DNA from: Sphagnum magellanicum
Taxonomy: Eukaryota > Streptophyta > Sphagnopsida > Sphagnales > Sphagnaceae
DNA length: 64,000 nucleotides
Direction of reading: 5' to 3'
Assembly (NCBI GenBank): GCA_021904315.1
Contig: CM038914.1
Coordinates: 19,269,065 to 19,333,064, forward strand
The position numbers and the translations under genes were made by a program. Shown here piece by piece: positions 22,901 to 34,126 of this stretch (position 1 is the first letter of the stretch; every line of letters starts with the position of its first letter). The notes below the pieces were generated by a model that was given only the letters and a program-made list of their open reading frames with translations, did no database searches and was not told the origin of the DNA.

Positions 22901-23769
22901 CTATGTCATAATCCAAGTGTAATGATCATCTATTCTATTGTCTTACCTTTCTTGCACTTTAACCTAAGTGCTAATCAAACATTTCACAAAGAATGCTAGT
23001 AAAAGAATGTATATTTGATTAACACTTAACAGATTAACACATTAACACATTCCTCATTTATAACTCTTGTCAAAACTATTTTTGGTCCCTCATGGAAAAA
23101 TTAATTTTTGGATTGTTTCAAAAAAAATCGGGGCATAATTGGTTACCTTCAAAGCATAAAATGGAACTTTGTATTTGGTTTTGCATGGTTCTTGATGAGA
23201 GCAACCCACTTTTTGATCATCTTGTTCATTATATTCATTTGTGTACATGTTGATGTTTAGTTTAGAGGATGTTCACAACCAAAGTATTCATGTTGATTTT
23301 GTGATCAACATTTAGTTAAAGATTTAAGATTTTTAATAATTTCAAAGAATTGTAAATTGAAAGATGTTATTTGAAAAATTTGACTTTGTGTGAAACTTTT
23401 TACAACCATTTTAATAGAGCCTTGATTATATACATGAATTGAGTGTTCTTTTAAAAATTATTTAAAAAATCATAATGGAACTTTTTCACCTTGGATACAT
23501 GGTGAGATATCTAATTTATGCAGAAAATATTTTAAATTATGCACAACAAGTCCAAGGGTTGGACAATGGACATCCCTTGGTATTGTAGGCTTGCATTGTC
23601 AAACTAAAGTGGTGGAGACTTTATTAGATAGTTCACCATGCAAAGGTTGAAGGAGCAAAATACACAAGTTCATCTCAAGTCTCATTATCCTTTTTAATCA
23701 AGATGTTACCAACCAACAATTGTTCCTCCCAAATATTCACAAAACTTATGCAAATCCATTGAATTATAT
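19981..23769. other. Long AT-rich spacer, no gene recognised
   Basis: Stops are dense in all frames. The ORF at 20128-20466 (112 codons) shows no conserved motif. From about 21640 the composition is strongly AT-rich, as in old decayed transposons, but no protein domain can be read. Confidence 0.5.
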
Positions 23770-24080
23770 GACCCAACACTCACAAGTGCACCATCTATTG
23801 GAGACCCATTATGACTTAGTTGTGGAGAACCACAACCTAGTTACCACAACCTAGTTACCACCCAAACCTATTGATTCCAAGTTTGTAACCTATTGTGTAA
23901 ACCCTTCCTACTTCTCCCTCACACTACCTAATTAACCTAGGTAAGTGGGCAACTAGCATAGGTAAGTAGGTAAAGAATGTAAGTTGTTAGTACTTATGTA
24001 GATAGGTAGGTAAGTAGGTAAAGAGTGTAATTTTTTAGTATGAAGGTCGCAAAGTAGGGAAGGCACTTGGGTGGCTATTG
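23770..24080 (+). repeat. Dispersed repeat, second copy related to 15010-15300
   Basis: It shares cagtgcaccatc/aagtgcaccatc, the following agttgtgga, and a tract of gtaggtaagtaggtaaag repeats with 15030-15300. A short direct duplication (cacaacctagttac) lies at 23831-23860. It is non-coding. Confidence 0.5.
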
Positions 24081-24533
24081 GTTAGCTAGACATATGTGGA
24101 CATCTGATAATTACACACCTAATCACCATGGTTGGGCTATGGGAGAGGGATACAATGAAAAAAATGTTTTCCTGTCCACAGACCATCCATTCATCCATCC
24201 ATTTCACGACAACCCTAATTCTCTTTTCAAATAGTAGTACCTGACAAAAAGAAGGGATCTCAGCAAGTGCACAACTTTTACCAACCGAATTAGCTTTCAT
24301 GTTGAATGATAATCGACTAAGCTTCAAGCTTCTTGAGTCACAATTTTTAAACCGCAAGTTTTTTCACAAGGAAATCTATTCGGTGCAAACTTTACCTCAC
24401 CATATTAGCTTCATGATCAATGATAGTGGACGATGAATTTGGATCACAATTTTTTTAAGTGCATTTTTTTAACAACCAAATCTGTTCCGTAGGCAACAGA
24501 CTCCGCAGCAATGTTTCTCTCTGAACTCTCTCT

Positions 24534-24573
24534 TTCTGAGAGAGAGAGGCACACACACACACACACACACACA
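24534..24573. repeat. Compound GA/CA microsatellite
   Basis: A gagagaga run passes into a (CA)12 run at 24550-24573. Confidence 0.9.
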
Positions 24574-24589
24574 AATGTGTACGCACTTC

Positions 24590-24707
24590 GCAGCAGGTAC
24601 AGTTGCATTTTGCAATCACCACAATTTGAATACTGACAGTTTTGTTTTGCAGCAGGTACAGTTGCATCTTGCAATCACCACAATTTGAATACTGACAGTT
24701 TTGTTTC
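24590..24707. repeat. Tandem duplication of a 59-bp unit
   Basis: Two nearly identical copies start gcagcaggtacagttgcat at 24590 and 24649 and end tactgacagttttgttt. Only a few positions differ, so the duplication is young compared with the surroundings. Confidence 0.9.
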
Positions 24708-25734
24708 ACCTACCTTACACGAAAGAAAAGCAGCTTTTTGTTCTGAACAAAAAGTGTTGGATTATTCCTCTGTCATGTCTCAAATCTTGTACCGTAGGAG
24801 TACAACAACACTCTGTGCGAATCTCAAGTAATCCATGTACAATCTACAAAGCCAAAAAATTATATTTCAGTGATGTTCGCTGCAAAGAAAAGCTTTGCAG
24901 AATTGGGAGACTTTTGCGGATCGGTGTTGATATTTACACTCTTCAAGGGACGGGGCTGAAACAAGTTGGTGAAAATGTGTCCAAGTGTGATTTTGAACTA
25001 TTAACTAGCGAGCCAATATTTTTGGAAACATGAGACACTCCCCCAACATAGAAGCATAAATATGCTTTCCCTTCACAAAGCAGATGATTGTTTGGTATGC
25101 ATAACGTTTGTGCAAATCCCATTGTGTTTCAAAAATTTAAAAATTTGAACTATTCATAACCAACAAAAGAAGCAAAAAAAAAATTGAATTTGCAACTGGC
25201 TGTGTAAGTAAATTGAATTATTTTTTTAATACATACATTTCCTTGTTAAAAAAAATTAAGAAATGTTTTTTTATTGGTATTCACAGGTTAGGTCTAAAAG
25301 TTGATAACCGTACAAAATCGGTTGCAACCAGTGTTGAGAGGGGACCCGGGATTGAATGCTGGTATGAACATAGATTGGTACAGGCACTTGTTTCATGGAA
25401 CCGACCACACCGGAATGACTCGAGGAAATATGAGCCCTCACACGAGTGCATGCATGGTAAGGACTTGAGCCTAATATACTCGCATTGATATTCGTCAAAG
25501 AACCTTAAATTATGGGTGATATATGTACATGGGACTTTGCCAAATAACTGTGGCATATACCAAGTTACAATAATCTCCAAACCCTCGACCCCACCTCATT
25601 TAAATCCACTCTACTAAATTCCTTAAAATTAAAGATTCGTGTGATTCTTAAAAATTGAAAATTTTCAAATTTTTTTGTGAAAACTGGACTCGACCATTAT
25701 TTTTTTTCAAAAAAAAAAAGTCTTACCTTAATAG
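24708..25734. other. Spacer with a dispersed repeat
   Basis: The ORF at 24701-25033 (110 codons) has no recognised domain. The part at 25115-25320 is related to 2430-2620 in the same orientation. No gene is supported. Confidence 0.4.
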
Positions 25735-25880
25735 GACCGGTTTCACATTAGGTGAACTCGTTTCTTTGGTGAAAGTGTTTAGAACCAGTTTCACATTAGG
25801 TGAACTCATTTCTTTGGTGAAAGTGTTTAGAACCAGTTTCACATTAGGTGAACTGGTTTCTTTGGTGAAACTGTTTAAGA
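25735..25880. repeat. Three tandem copies of a 48-bp unit with internal palindromes
   Basis: The unit starts at 25741, 25789 and 25837 (tttcacattaggtgaac, then tttctttggtgaaa and gtgtttagaacca). Each unit holds an inverted repeat GTTTCAC-attag-GTGAAC (first unit ggTTTCAC), and ggtgaaa/tttcac arms also let units pair with each other. The copies are almost identical, so the array is recent or maintained. Confidence 0.9.
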
Positions 25881-25955
25881 CTGTTTAGATTGGAATGGAT
25901 TGTTTTGGTGTTCTGAGTGTGGACACAATAGGTAGATGTGTACAACATATTATGT

Positions 25956-26045
25956 TATAACGAGACAGATGGATGACCAGATGGATGACGGGACAGATGG
26001 ATGAAATGATGCTTCACGACGTCCTTTACTATATGTAATATTGGC
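25956..26045 (-). repeat. Dispersed repeat, copy 2 (reverse complement of 2991-3087)
   Basis: The reverse complement reads attacatatagtaaaggac, then gaagcatcatttcatccat and catccatctggtcatcc to cgttat, matching copy 1. On the plus strand it shows iterated gatggatgac words. An orphan exon lies 75 bp to its right. Confidence 0.6.
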
Positions 26046-26119
26046 AGGGCCAGTGTGTGTTTGTGATGCGTTGTTGTTATAATAATATTGTTTTGTTTTC
26101 GTCTGTGTTAAGTTATCAG

Positions 26120-26257
26120 GTTTACCTGCCATACATGATGTCTGGGGAGGAACATGTCTTGTCCCTCCCCAAGTTAGTTCAGAGCATGGTTACAAAATCT
26201 GACCTCCAGGTTCAGAGTTCCGGGAGAGCGGTTGGTGTCAGTCAGAAGGGAGAGAGA
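26120..26257 (+). other. Orphan exon, 46 codons, in phase at both ends
   Basis: An acceptor (gttatcag) is followed by exactly 46 open codons, VYLPYMMSGEEHVLSLPKLV then QSMVTKSDLQVQSSGRAVGV and SQKGER, and then a donor (aga|gtgagtgagt). The composition is that of a conserved, soluble protein and differs from the AT-rich surroundings. No flanking exons are seen, and the parent protein is not recognised. A captured host exon inside a mobile element is the most likely explanation; an exon of an undetected gene is the alternative. Confidence 0.45.
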
Positions 26258-28599
26258 GTGAGTGAGTGAGTATCACCTTCTTCTTTCTCCAAAGTTTGCA
26301 TTTCTAAATGATCCCATTCATGCAATTTTTATGATCTGACTTCTCGTCCTTCTCTGCAGAACCTTATTGCAAACAAAACCGACAACAAAGGGCCAGAAAC
26401 AGACAAAGACAAAATCTTAAACCTTAAACCCTTAAAAATCTCAAACTTCATTATAACAAAACCAACAACAAAGGCCAAAAAAAAAAAACAGATTAAAAAA
26501 AAACCCTAAACCTTAAACCCTAAAAACTCAATACCTTACAGCTAGGATAAGAAACCCACAAAGCCAAAACCCTAAACATTAAACCCTAAAATTCCCAAAC
26601 CTTAAGTTCAGGCTCAATTGCCAAAGCAGTTAGTTACTCACCCAACACTAGTAATAAACCAAAATGTGAGTTGGGTGTTGCTTTTGCTTGTCTAGATTTT
26701 GATTTTTCTTTCACTTCAAACAAAAGTTTTATAAACTTAGCAAACCTAAACTTAGCAAACATATTAATGTGATTGTCTTGTGTTGCATTTATGTAGTTAG
26801 AGCACATTTGAGGTATAGACTATTCTCCAAGCCTAAAGAATTTTAATATTGGCTTTTGATTATCTATTTTGTGATTTTTCCTAGTTTTGTAAATGAATGG
26901 AAATTGGTCTTGGGATGCAAACTTTATCACAAGGATTTTGTTATTGGTTGTTGTAGATTTATTTTTTTATTGATGGAAATTTTTTTTTGGAATGCAAATC
27001 TCACCATAAAGTTGGAGAGTCTAAATGTGTGCTTGTTGTGATCCTATTAATCTTGGGCTCAAGATTAATGTTAGGGCAAGATAAGGGAAATGGGTGAGGA
27101 GTAGTCAAAGGCAAGGCAAGAAGCCTTCTTTGATGAAAAGAAAATATGAGGGATTGCAAGATGAGAACCCATCAAGACTCGAAATGCACTCTCATTTTAG
27201 TAGTTGGAAGTTATTGGATATTTGAATTTTTTGGGGGGACCAAACATTGTCCAAATTTGGCCTTTTTAATGCCATTGAAAATATCTTGAAAATAATACAA
27301 TTAAATGGGTCACAATCCCCCTCTCCCCCCTTTTTCCTATGGAGTTTAAATAATAATAATAATAATAATAATAATGATAATTTCAAGGGTGAAGAATCAA
27401 ACTATTTAAATAAATTGTCATTGCATAATCAACAATTTGAAAAGCCAAATCAATACAAATTGCAAAGCTTAACACTTAGATTTTAAAAAATTCTCAAATG
27501 ATATAAATATTCTTGTGAGAGCTTTCAATTTGGATATGAACAAGAAGGTTATGAAGCCTCAAAATGATAGGATATATAACTTGATAATTTTGAGAATCTC
27601 ATTTTAAAAATTTCAAAAAAATGAAAAAACATAACTTGTTGAAACCTTAGCTTTAGATTCACAACCAAGGTTAGGGCCTAAAAAAAATGTTAACTAAGAG
27701 AGTGTTTTGAGAGTTCACCACAAATGTGAAAAATTGCAAAGTGGCAAATTCCAAGCAATCTTAAGTAGGAACCACTTTGGGAGAGTTTCAAAATGCTCCA
27801 AACTTTTGACCACTAAAGGTCCATGGGTGGGGACATTCCCAACATGTCAGGCTAGGCTGAATGACCATTTCATTGTAGCCCCTTCTTTTGGGAATCACTC
27901 TACCTTGTAGAAACACTAAAATATCCCTCACTGAACCCCATACTAGGACGTAGTGGTGGACTTTAGTGCTCAATTTCAAGAACAAACCAATGTTGTGAAG
28001 GTATCCAATTTGTAGTGTTAAATCCAAGGTTTTAAGGTCAAGTTCTAATTGTGACTTGGAATTGAGCTAGCACCCTTTCATTGAAATCAACACAAGAAGT
28101 GAACCATGGAACTATCCATTTGCTAAATTCAAACTTGAAATTGAATCATAAAAAAACCATTCTTGCAACATTGGGTCAAGTTCTTTAGATAAACAAGTTG
28201 ATTTTTTAAAAAAGTTCACAAGTAAACTAAACACTTAATATTAATTCTGAAGAACTATGCACTTATATATAATCCTTGATTTTAGTACATTGTAAAATTT
28301 TGTACACTAAGCACTTTGGAAAAAGACCTTTTTGTATTTGGAGTGGGATTAATCCCATCAACTAGCATGGCCATGGGTTTGTAAAGTGTAACCCACTCTC
28401 TTGGTTGGGTAGTTTTAAATTTTACAAGATGCTTTATGCAAGGTAAGCGAACCCCTTTGGTGTTTCACAAATTCTCACCCATTTTCATTATCACAAGGTT
28501 GTGGAGCCTTTCAAGGTGATGCTTTACTCTACACCTATACACACTTTGTCATTGGGGAGTGTTAGTGTGTATGTAAAATTGGACCCCATTTTTACTAAA
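26258..28599. other. Spacer with telomere-like motifs and an AAT microsatellite
   Basis: At 26400-26620 the words aaaccctaaa and taaaccctaaa recur among AAACC-rich sequence, a degenerate match to the plant telomere repeat. At 27350-27376 there is an (AAT)9 run. No gene is supported; the ORFs in the interval are AT-rich chance frames. Confidence 0.45.
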
Positions 28600-28609
28600 G
28601 GGATTAGAA

Positions 28610-28860
28610 ATTGAAAGAATTGAGCTCAAACCTACATTTGAAGAACCTCCCAAAAAAATTAAATGTTAAAATTGAGATTGAAATTCTCTTCAAAATAAAA
28701 GAACATGCCAACCCTAGTCTACACAACATTGGAACAAACCAATGTTGGCTTCATCAGTTCTTCCTTGTTAAGAGAACCTCCAATCCTAGCCTTGACATTT
28801 TATATTCTTTTAGAAGTTCTCTGAATGCAAGTTTGAGCTCAATTTCATAAAATTAAAAAC
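28610..28860. mobile_element. MITE-like inverted repeat of about 230 bp
   Basis: The arms aattgagctcaaac (about 28618) and gtttgagctcaatt (about 28831) are exact reverse complements. The inner sequence (ttcttccttgttaagagaacctccaatcctag) is related to 47580-47680 (ttttccttgttaaaagaaac, then gatcctagtcttg), so the unit is dispersed. It has no coding capacity, and the target duplication was not resolved. Confidence 0.45.
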
Positions 28861-29040
28861 CCTATAGTTTCAATTTTGGGCACTTTTTTCAAATCCAATA
28901 ACCTTTAGGCCATGTTGAAAAATGAGTTTAGTTCTATGTATAACATACACATTCCCCAAGGTTGGAGATTGTATAGATACCAAGCTTTACAACATAATTA
29001 GAACTTCAGATTTTAGGCAAAACTTTATATAGCATGAGAT

Positions 29041-29204
29041 GAAAGTTACCATAAGCCTAAACATAAGTAGGGTTTAGGGTTGATGAAAGTTACCACCATT
29101 AGCCTAAACATAAGTAGGGTTTAGGGTTCATGAAAGCTACCATAAGCCTAAACATAAGGAGGGTCTAGGGTTTATGAAAGTTACCATAAACCTAAACCCT
29201 AGTT
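29041..29204. repeat. Tandem repeat of ~44 bp containing telomere-like tagggtttaggg
   Basis: Three full units and one partial unit run gaaagttaccataagcct, aaacataagtagggttta, gggttgat. The partial last unit ends cctaaaccctag, the complementary sense of the telomere motif. Confidence 0.85.
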
Positions 29205-31750
29205 CAGGATACACAAGGGGGAAATCTAGTTGAGTGATTTATGCTGGCTTTGTTGCAACCAATGGGCTGGCTCCCAGCTCAGAAAGGAAGGCACAAGGGG
29301 ACATAGTACTTAATAAGCTTTCATATACTACAACCCAACAACATCCAACAAACCCTAGCTCTTATTATATACCATACAACAAGTAATCCAAAAAAGACTT
29401 TCCCAATTTCCATTTCATTTTTGGTTTGTGTTTGTCTTGCAATAATAAAGCTTTGCCAGGTTTGGTTGGATGTTTGGATCAAAACTTTAAAGAAGCTAAT
29501 TTAGTAGGTTTGGTTTTTATGTGGTTTTTAGCTACTTACTTGCAGCTGAAAGTTTGATGAGCTGATCTGAGCTCCACCATTGCCTGCAACCTGCTTCCCC
29601 AGCTTCCCCAGCTCCCCCCCACATGGCCCCATTTCCCTTTGCAGAAGCTCGCCCATGTGGGCCTCACACCCATTTATCAAATGGTTGGTTATTGTGTATT
29701 AAACACCGCAGGTACAATCCTAACTTGACCTTTTTGGCCAAAATGGGTAATTGGGTGGTTGTCCAAATGGGTGCTTTTGGATAACTAAAACCATGTCTCT
29801 CCAATTTGGTGCCAATGGCTCATTGGTGGAGGCCAAATTTCCAGGAGTTACCATTGGGTCTAATTTGGCCTGGACAATCCAAAATTGTGTGGTTAACTAA
29901 GTCAAGTGTGGGGTGCCATATTATTAGCATCATTGTTGAAAGATGCATAATCCAACAATTTATTTGAAACATGCTATTCTAGGTCATATTTTTAATGAAG
30001 GTGTTCTATATTGTAGGGATTTCAGGTTAGTTCATTTGTCAACAAGATTTGTCTAAATTTGCTTAATAATAGAAGATGTTTTCCTTGCAAATAGGCCACT
30101 TTGGGGAAGGATGTCACCTTACACATAAGCATCCACATCTATAGGGTATGTATGAGGGGTAAGATGTCTCCTATGATTTCCCATCTTTTTTGGAAGGGGT
30201 TTTGAAAATAAAAAATTACCCATTAATCAATGTGTCACCTTAAACCCTAAACCCAAATCTCATGCACTTAGCTACAACCTTATGTTGGGTACTGGTGTAG
30301 GGTAAAGGCATTCCCTGAATAAGGGGACTAAGGTAAGACCAGAGCTGAATGCAGCCCAAAAGTCTCACACCCATGGGCTTTACCCATGGTAAAGCAAAAA
30401 AGGCAAAGGTTACCATGAACCTCAACATATGGAGATCAAAAGGCATAGGAGGGGAATGGTTCTTATGTCTTCTTCTTAAGATAACTAGGCATACCGATCC
30501 TTGGCCCAAAGGAGAGAGAGGCATTCTTGAAATGAGGAGGAGTAATATGTATAAGCTATAAGCTAACCTCCAAATACACTAAGAAATTTCTACAAGTGCT
30601 TTCCATTGGAAGAGCAGTTGTGTTGTGGACAGTTCAAAAATTTCAGAAATTACTGGAATCCAAGAAATTTTTGTTCTTGGGATTCATGTTGAAGCTAATT
30701 GACATGCCCTTCTAGGCATACCCTCAAGTGAGAGGAGTTGCCTAGTTGGGGCCCAAGTCCGGACCGTTGCGGGGTGGCCCCCATGACTACTTGGGTTGCG
30801 AGTCTAAATGTTGGGCTGGTTTGACTCCCAGTTTGACAACACTCATGAGTCGCATAGGTGTCGGTGACTAAGGGTTTGAGGAATGGGCCCAAAGGAGATG
30901 TCCTCAAGGGGTAAGTCCATGAACTAAAGACAAGTTTACAATTAGGCCAAGACATGGGAGATGGTAATCTTGAGTGACAAGGCCTTGCACCACTTGGGAA
31001 GTCCATAACAAGTTGAATCCCAATCGTAATCCTAGAATAAGCTTCTAATCCAAAGTGAAGCCAAGGTGTGTTTATCTTAGAAATGGCTTGCCCAAAGGGT
31101 GTTACCTTAAATAAAGACATCTCATGATACCCCAACATATATCCACTTAATGTCATTAGAGAAAAAAAAATGCATTTTGCATACAAAACAACCTACCCTT
31201 GGCTAAACCACCTTGTTTTGGCAAAACATTTTCTAGGGTTGTTGGCCAATTAGGCCTTAACTCCTTTGCCATATTTGCCCAAGCCCTCCCCACTTGATTA
31301 CACAACCCCAACCTTGGGGCTTGTTTGTGATTTACTAGTTGCACACACCATTCAAGGTTGAAGCCCCATTAACTTGCCTTGTGAGGTTGAAATCTCCTCA
31401 ACTTGAACTTACGAAATTCTTGTAAATTAAAATCTCTTGGCTCAAAAGCATGTAGAACCCATTTGGAAACAAGAGCCTCTAAGGCGTTAGATGGATCCAC
31501 TAGCCAAAGCCTTCAACTTTCTTCTTCTCTCAACAACAATCCTAATTTTTTCATACACTAACAAAGTACCATAGGTTAAAGAGCAACATATTGTTTACCA
31601 TAACCTTCCTCCTTGCTACTAAAAGTTTTGTGGATGACTAGTATAAGGTTTCTCAAAAGGAGGTGGTGCTAAGTTGCACTCCTTATGATGGATTTTTATT
31701 ATTGATGTTTGGGTTGTTGCTGAAAGAAGGTTCACATCTGAAGAAGAGAT
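29205..31750. other. Spacer, no gene recognised
   Basis: The longest frame (minus, 30695-31186, 163 codons) is Cys/Pro/Thr-rich without a known domain. The reverse-complement stretch ending gagggtatgcc...gcatgtca near 30700 could be a retroelement LTR edge, but no partner copy was found in the window. Confidence 0.4.
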
Positions 31751-31759
31751 AAAGGACAA

Positions 31760-32890
31760 ATTTGTCTTGCCACTAGAAGAAAAAGTAGACAATGCCAAAA
31801 TGATCACTAAACTAAAAGAAAATTGGGGACTCAAAACACATGATGGCCATTGTCCAATAGGAGAGTGGGTAGGTATGTATATAAGGAATGAGCTTCTTTA
31901 TTCTTTGGTTTGCAAAGCTTCACTTAATTTCAAACCAAAGTGTGGAGCTTTCACACAATAATTAAAATCGCAAAAGAGGTGAAGTTGTATTCTATTGGAG
32001 CACAATCCAAAACCTTGACACTCCTAGGGGATGAAGGCGTGGAAGAGGGACTACTAAAAGATTGTGAAGGTGTAATGGCCCAAGTAAGAGTGGTGAACGT
32101 CACCAAAGGGCCAAATAAGTTACTCTTTTTAATGTTATATGGCACTATGGGGCCTTTGGAACTAGACCTTAAGGCTTCTTCTTGGAAAGGAAGGGAGACT
32201 CTGCTTTCTTATAACCCTGCTCTTGGGAGGAAAATGCTTAGATCATTGAAACCAAAGGCAAACATTGTAATGAAGAAGTGGGCAAAGCTTCTTACATCCA
32301 ATTTCAAGCTAAGGTGGTTTAACATATGGGACAAACATTGTAGTAAGAAAGAGGTTTGTGGAAGGCAATAGTTGATGGGTCAATCAACAAAAGCTACATT
32401 TTGTGTTATAGTCCAATTCAATAAGTAAATCCTACTACATTGGAAACATTATGTCTTGGTCACCATAGTTGGACAAGACAATTCTCCAACATTGTTGGAA
32501 TATGGTCTTTGATTAGAAGGATCATATTATGGGTTTTATGGATTGCATGTAATGACTTGGTCTTTAACAATGAAAAGTGGCACATGGTCAAAATCCAAAA
32601 AGTTATTTGGGAAGCCCTACTTGACTTTGATAAGTTGGCATGGGATAAGTGTCTGAAGTCAATCACATTGTTCCCTTTATTAAAAAGAAGTTGTTAAAAG
32701 GCTTTGATAAAAGTTGGCATAAGAATTATGTAATTTGTGTTAGATTGGGGAACTATGTTCGGTGGTGTTACAATGACCCCTAAAGGGGTTTATTAGTTAG
32801 GTTTGTCCTTTGATTGCATGTCGCACTCCCCCTTGGGTGGGGGTCTCTTTGTGCCTTTTTCTTCATAATGATTTTTTTCATTTGTGCCCA
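31760..32890 (+). mobile_element. Remains of a LINE-like (non-LTR) element, 3' part
   Basis: Interrupted plus-strand frames read LSYNPALGRKMLRSLKPKAN, KWAKLLTSNFKLRWFNIW and, at 32440-32697, IRRIILWVLWIACNDLVFNN, EKWHMVKIQKVIWEALLDFD and KLAWDKCL. The W-x-W-x-A-C-N-D-L-V-F arrangement followed by a V-I-W-E-A-L helix resembles the end of plant LINE ORF2 (after the reverse transcriptase and zf-RVT region). The reverse transcriptase core itself is not seen. Stops separate the frames, so it is inactive. Confidence 0.5.
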
Positions 32891-33051
32891 AAAAAAAACC
32901 CCACCCTTTGTTGAAGAGAAATTTCCTTAGATAAGGTGCCTTTCAAATACATTAAATGTCTTGTGCTAGTGTTTTATGGTTGTTGAAATTTGACAATTCC
33001 AATCATTTAAAATTTCAAAATTGTCAAACAACAAACTTTTGGTAGTACCTT

Positions 33052-33112
33052 TGAATTAGACCAATGGTAAAAGATTTGGTACGAGTTTCACCTATTTGCT
33101 ACTGGGTTTGAA
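33052..33112 (+). other. tRNA/SINE-like box pair
   Basis: The stretch gaccaatggtaaaagattt and then ctgggtttgaattcagg resembles the A and B boxes of a tRNA-derived SINE head (B-box consensus GGTTCGANTCC) at suitable spacing. It does not fold into a full tRNA. It may be a decayed SINE head. Confidence 0.25.
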
Positions 33113-33228
33113 TTCAGGACTTTCATGATAATGAATAAGGATTGCACAAAGGGTTGCCAACGTGCCTTTTTAAAAATGTCCTTGCAATGTCTTGACAAAA
33201 TATTAGTATTTAAAAGATGTATCGAAAA

Positions 33229-34122
33229 GTGACACACCCCCTGAGTCCTTGATAGACTCCAAATGTGAGTTTGAAATGAAAACAATGGAAGAGCAAAGAG
33301 TCGGGGCACGCTCCCTGACTCACAAAACTTTGGGGGTTAGAGGGGCGTGTTGGAGCTCCGAAATGGGACTAGGAAGAATGAGAAGCATTTAGTCATTCAT
33401 TCGGACTTGCACAAACCAAACAACAAGTTGGTTAGTGCATAATTAAAGCACTTTTGGTGTTAGGACGAGCCACAAGAAAATTCGAACTCACAAGACTCAT
33501 CACGGTTCAAATTTGGGGCAAGCCACCACCTTCCCCCTTATAGTATAATCTGTGCCTTTCCACGAGGCCCACATCCAAATGGCTTTTTGTCCTGGGACTC
33601 CCAAATGGGAGTCCCGAAATCCCCAAAGTTGTGATTCTCGCAACTTTGGGGCCCCATAATTTTGTGTGCAAACCTCCAATTGAGATGAGGTCTGAAGCAA
33701 TGTTATAGCCCTTGTTGAGAACTTTCCAACATTATGTGGCATGCCACCTACACGCAAGGAAATTGGGTTGATTCTCGACTTTTAGTGGTCGGGAGTCAAA
33801 CTATTAATTTGACTCCCGGCCATTCTTTTGGTCATGACTTGTGTTTCAAATGTCCAAATGGGTGATGCAAGCTCATTTAGACATCTATGTTTTAATAGTT
33901 TTCCAATGGTATAAAAAACACCTTGAGCCATTGGGTTTTGTCCTTTGCAATCGCTTTTTGAACATTCGGGAGTCCATTAGGACTCCAACTCCTAACATGG
34001 GAATTCACTTGGGAATGTGATGGTTCTTTCCCTCACACTCTTTTGCACTCCCGAGGGCATGAGAATGCGACTCCCAGGCTTAGTCTTAGCCCACACCCTT
34101 GCCCAAGGCTAGGGTTGTGACA
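33229..34122 (-). mobile_element. Solo-LTR-like element, second copy, opposite orientation
   Basis: Read on the minus strand it starts TGTCACAACC and ends GGGTGTGTCAC. It is collinear over its length with 155-1087, including the TATA-like tatactataaggg and the box ggtggcatgc. The flanks carry the 4-bp direct repeat AAAA (33225-33228 and 34123-34126). No internal retroelement region adjoins it. It is a fossil LTR of the same family, separately inserted. Confidence 0.65.
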
Positions 34123-34126
34123 AAAA

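Noticed and set aside
30695-31186. 163-codon minus-strand ORF
   Set aside because: Long, but with no recognisable domain. It may be open by chance in a repeat; an LTR-edge reading could not be supported by a second copy.
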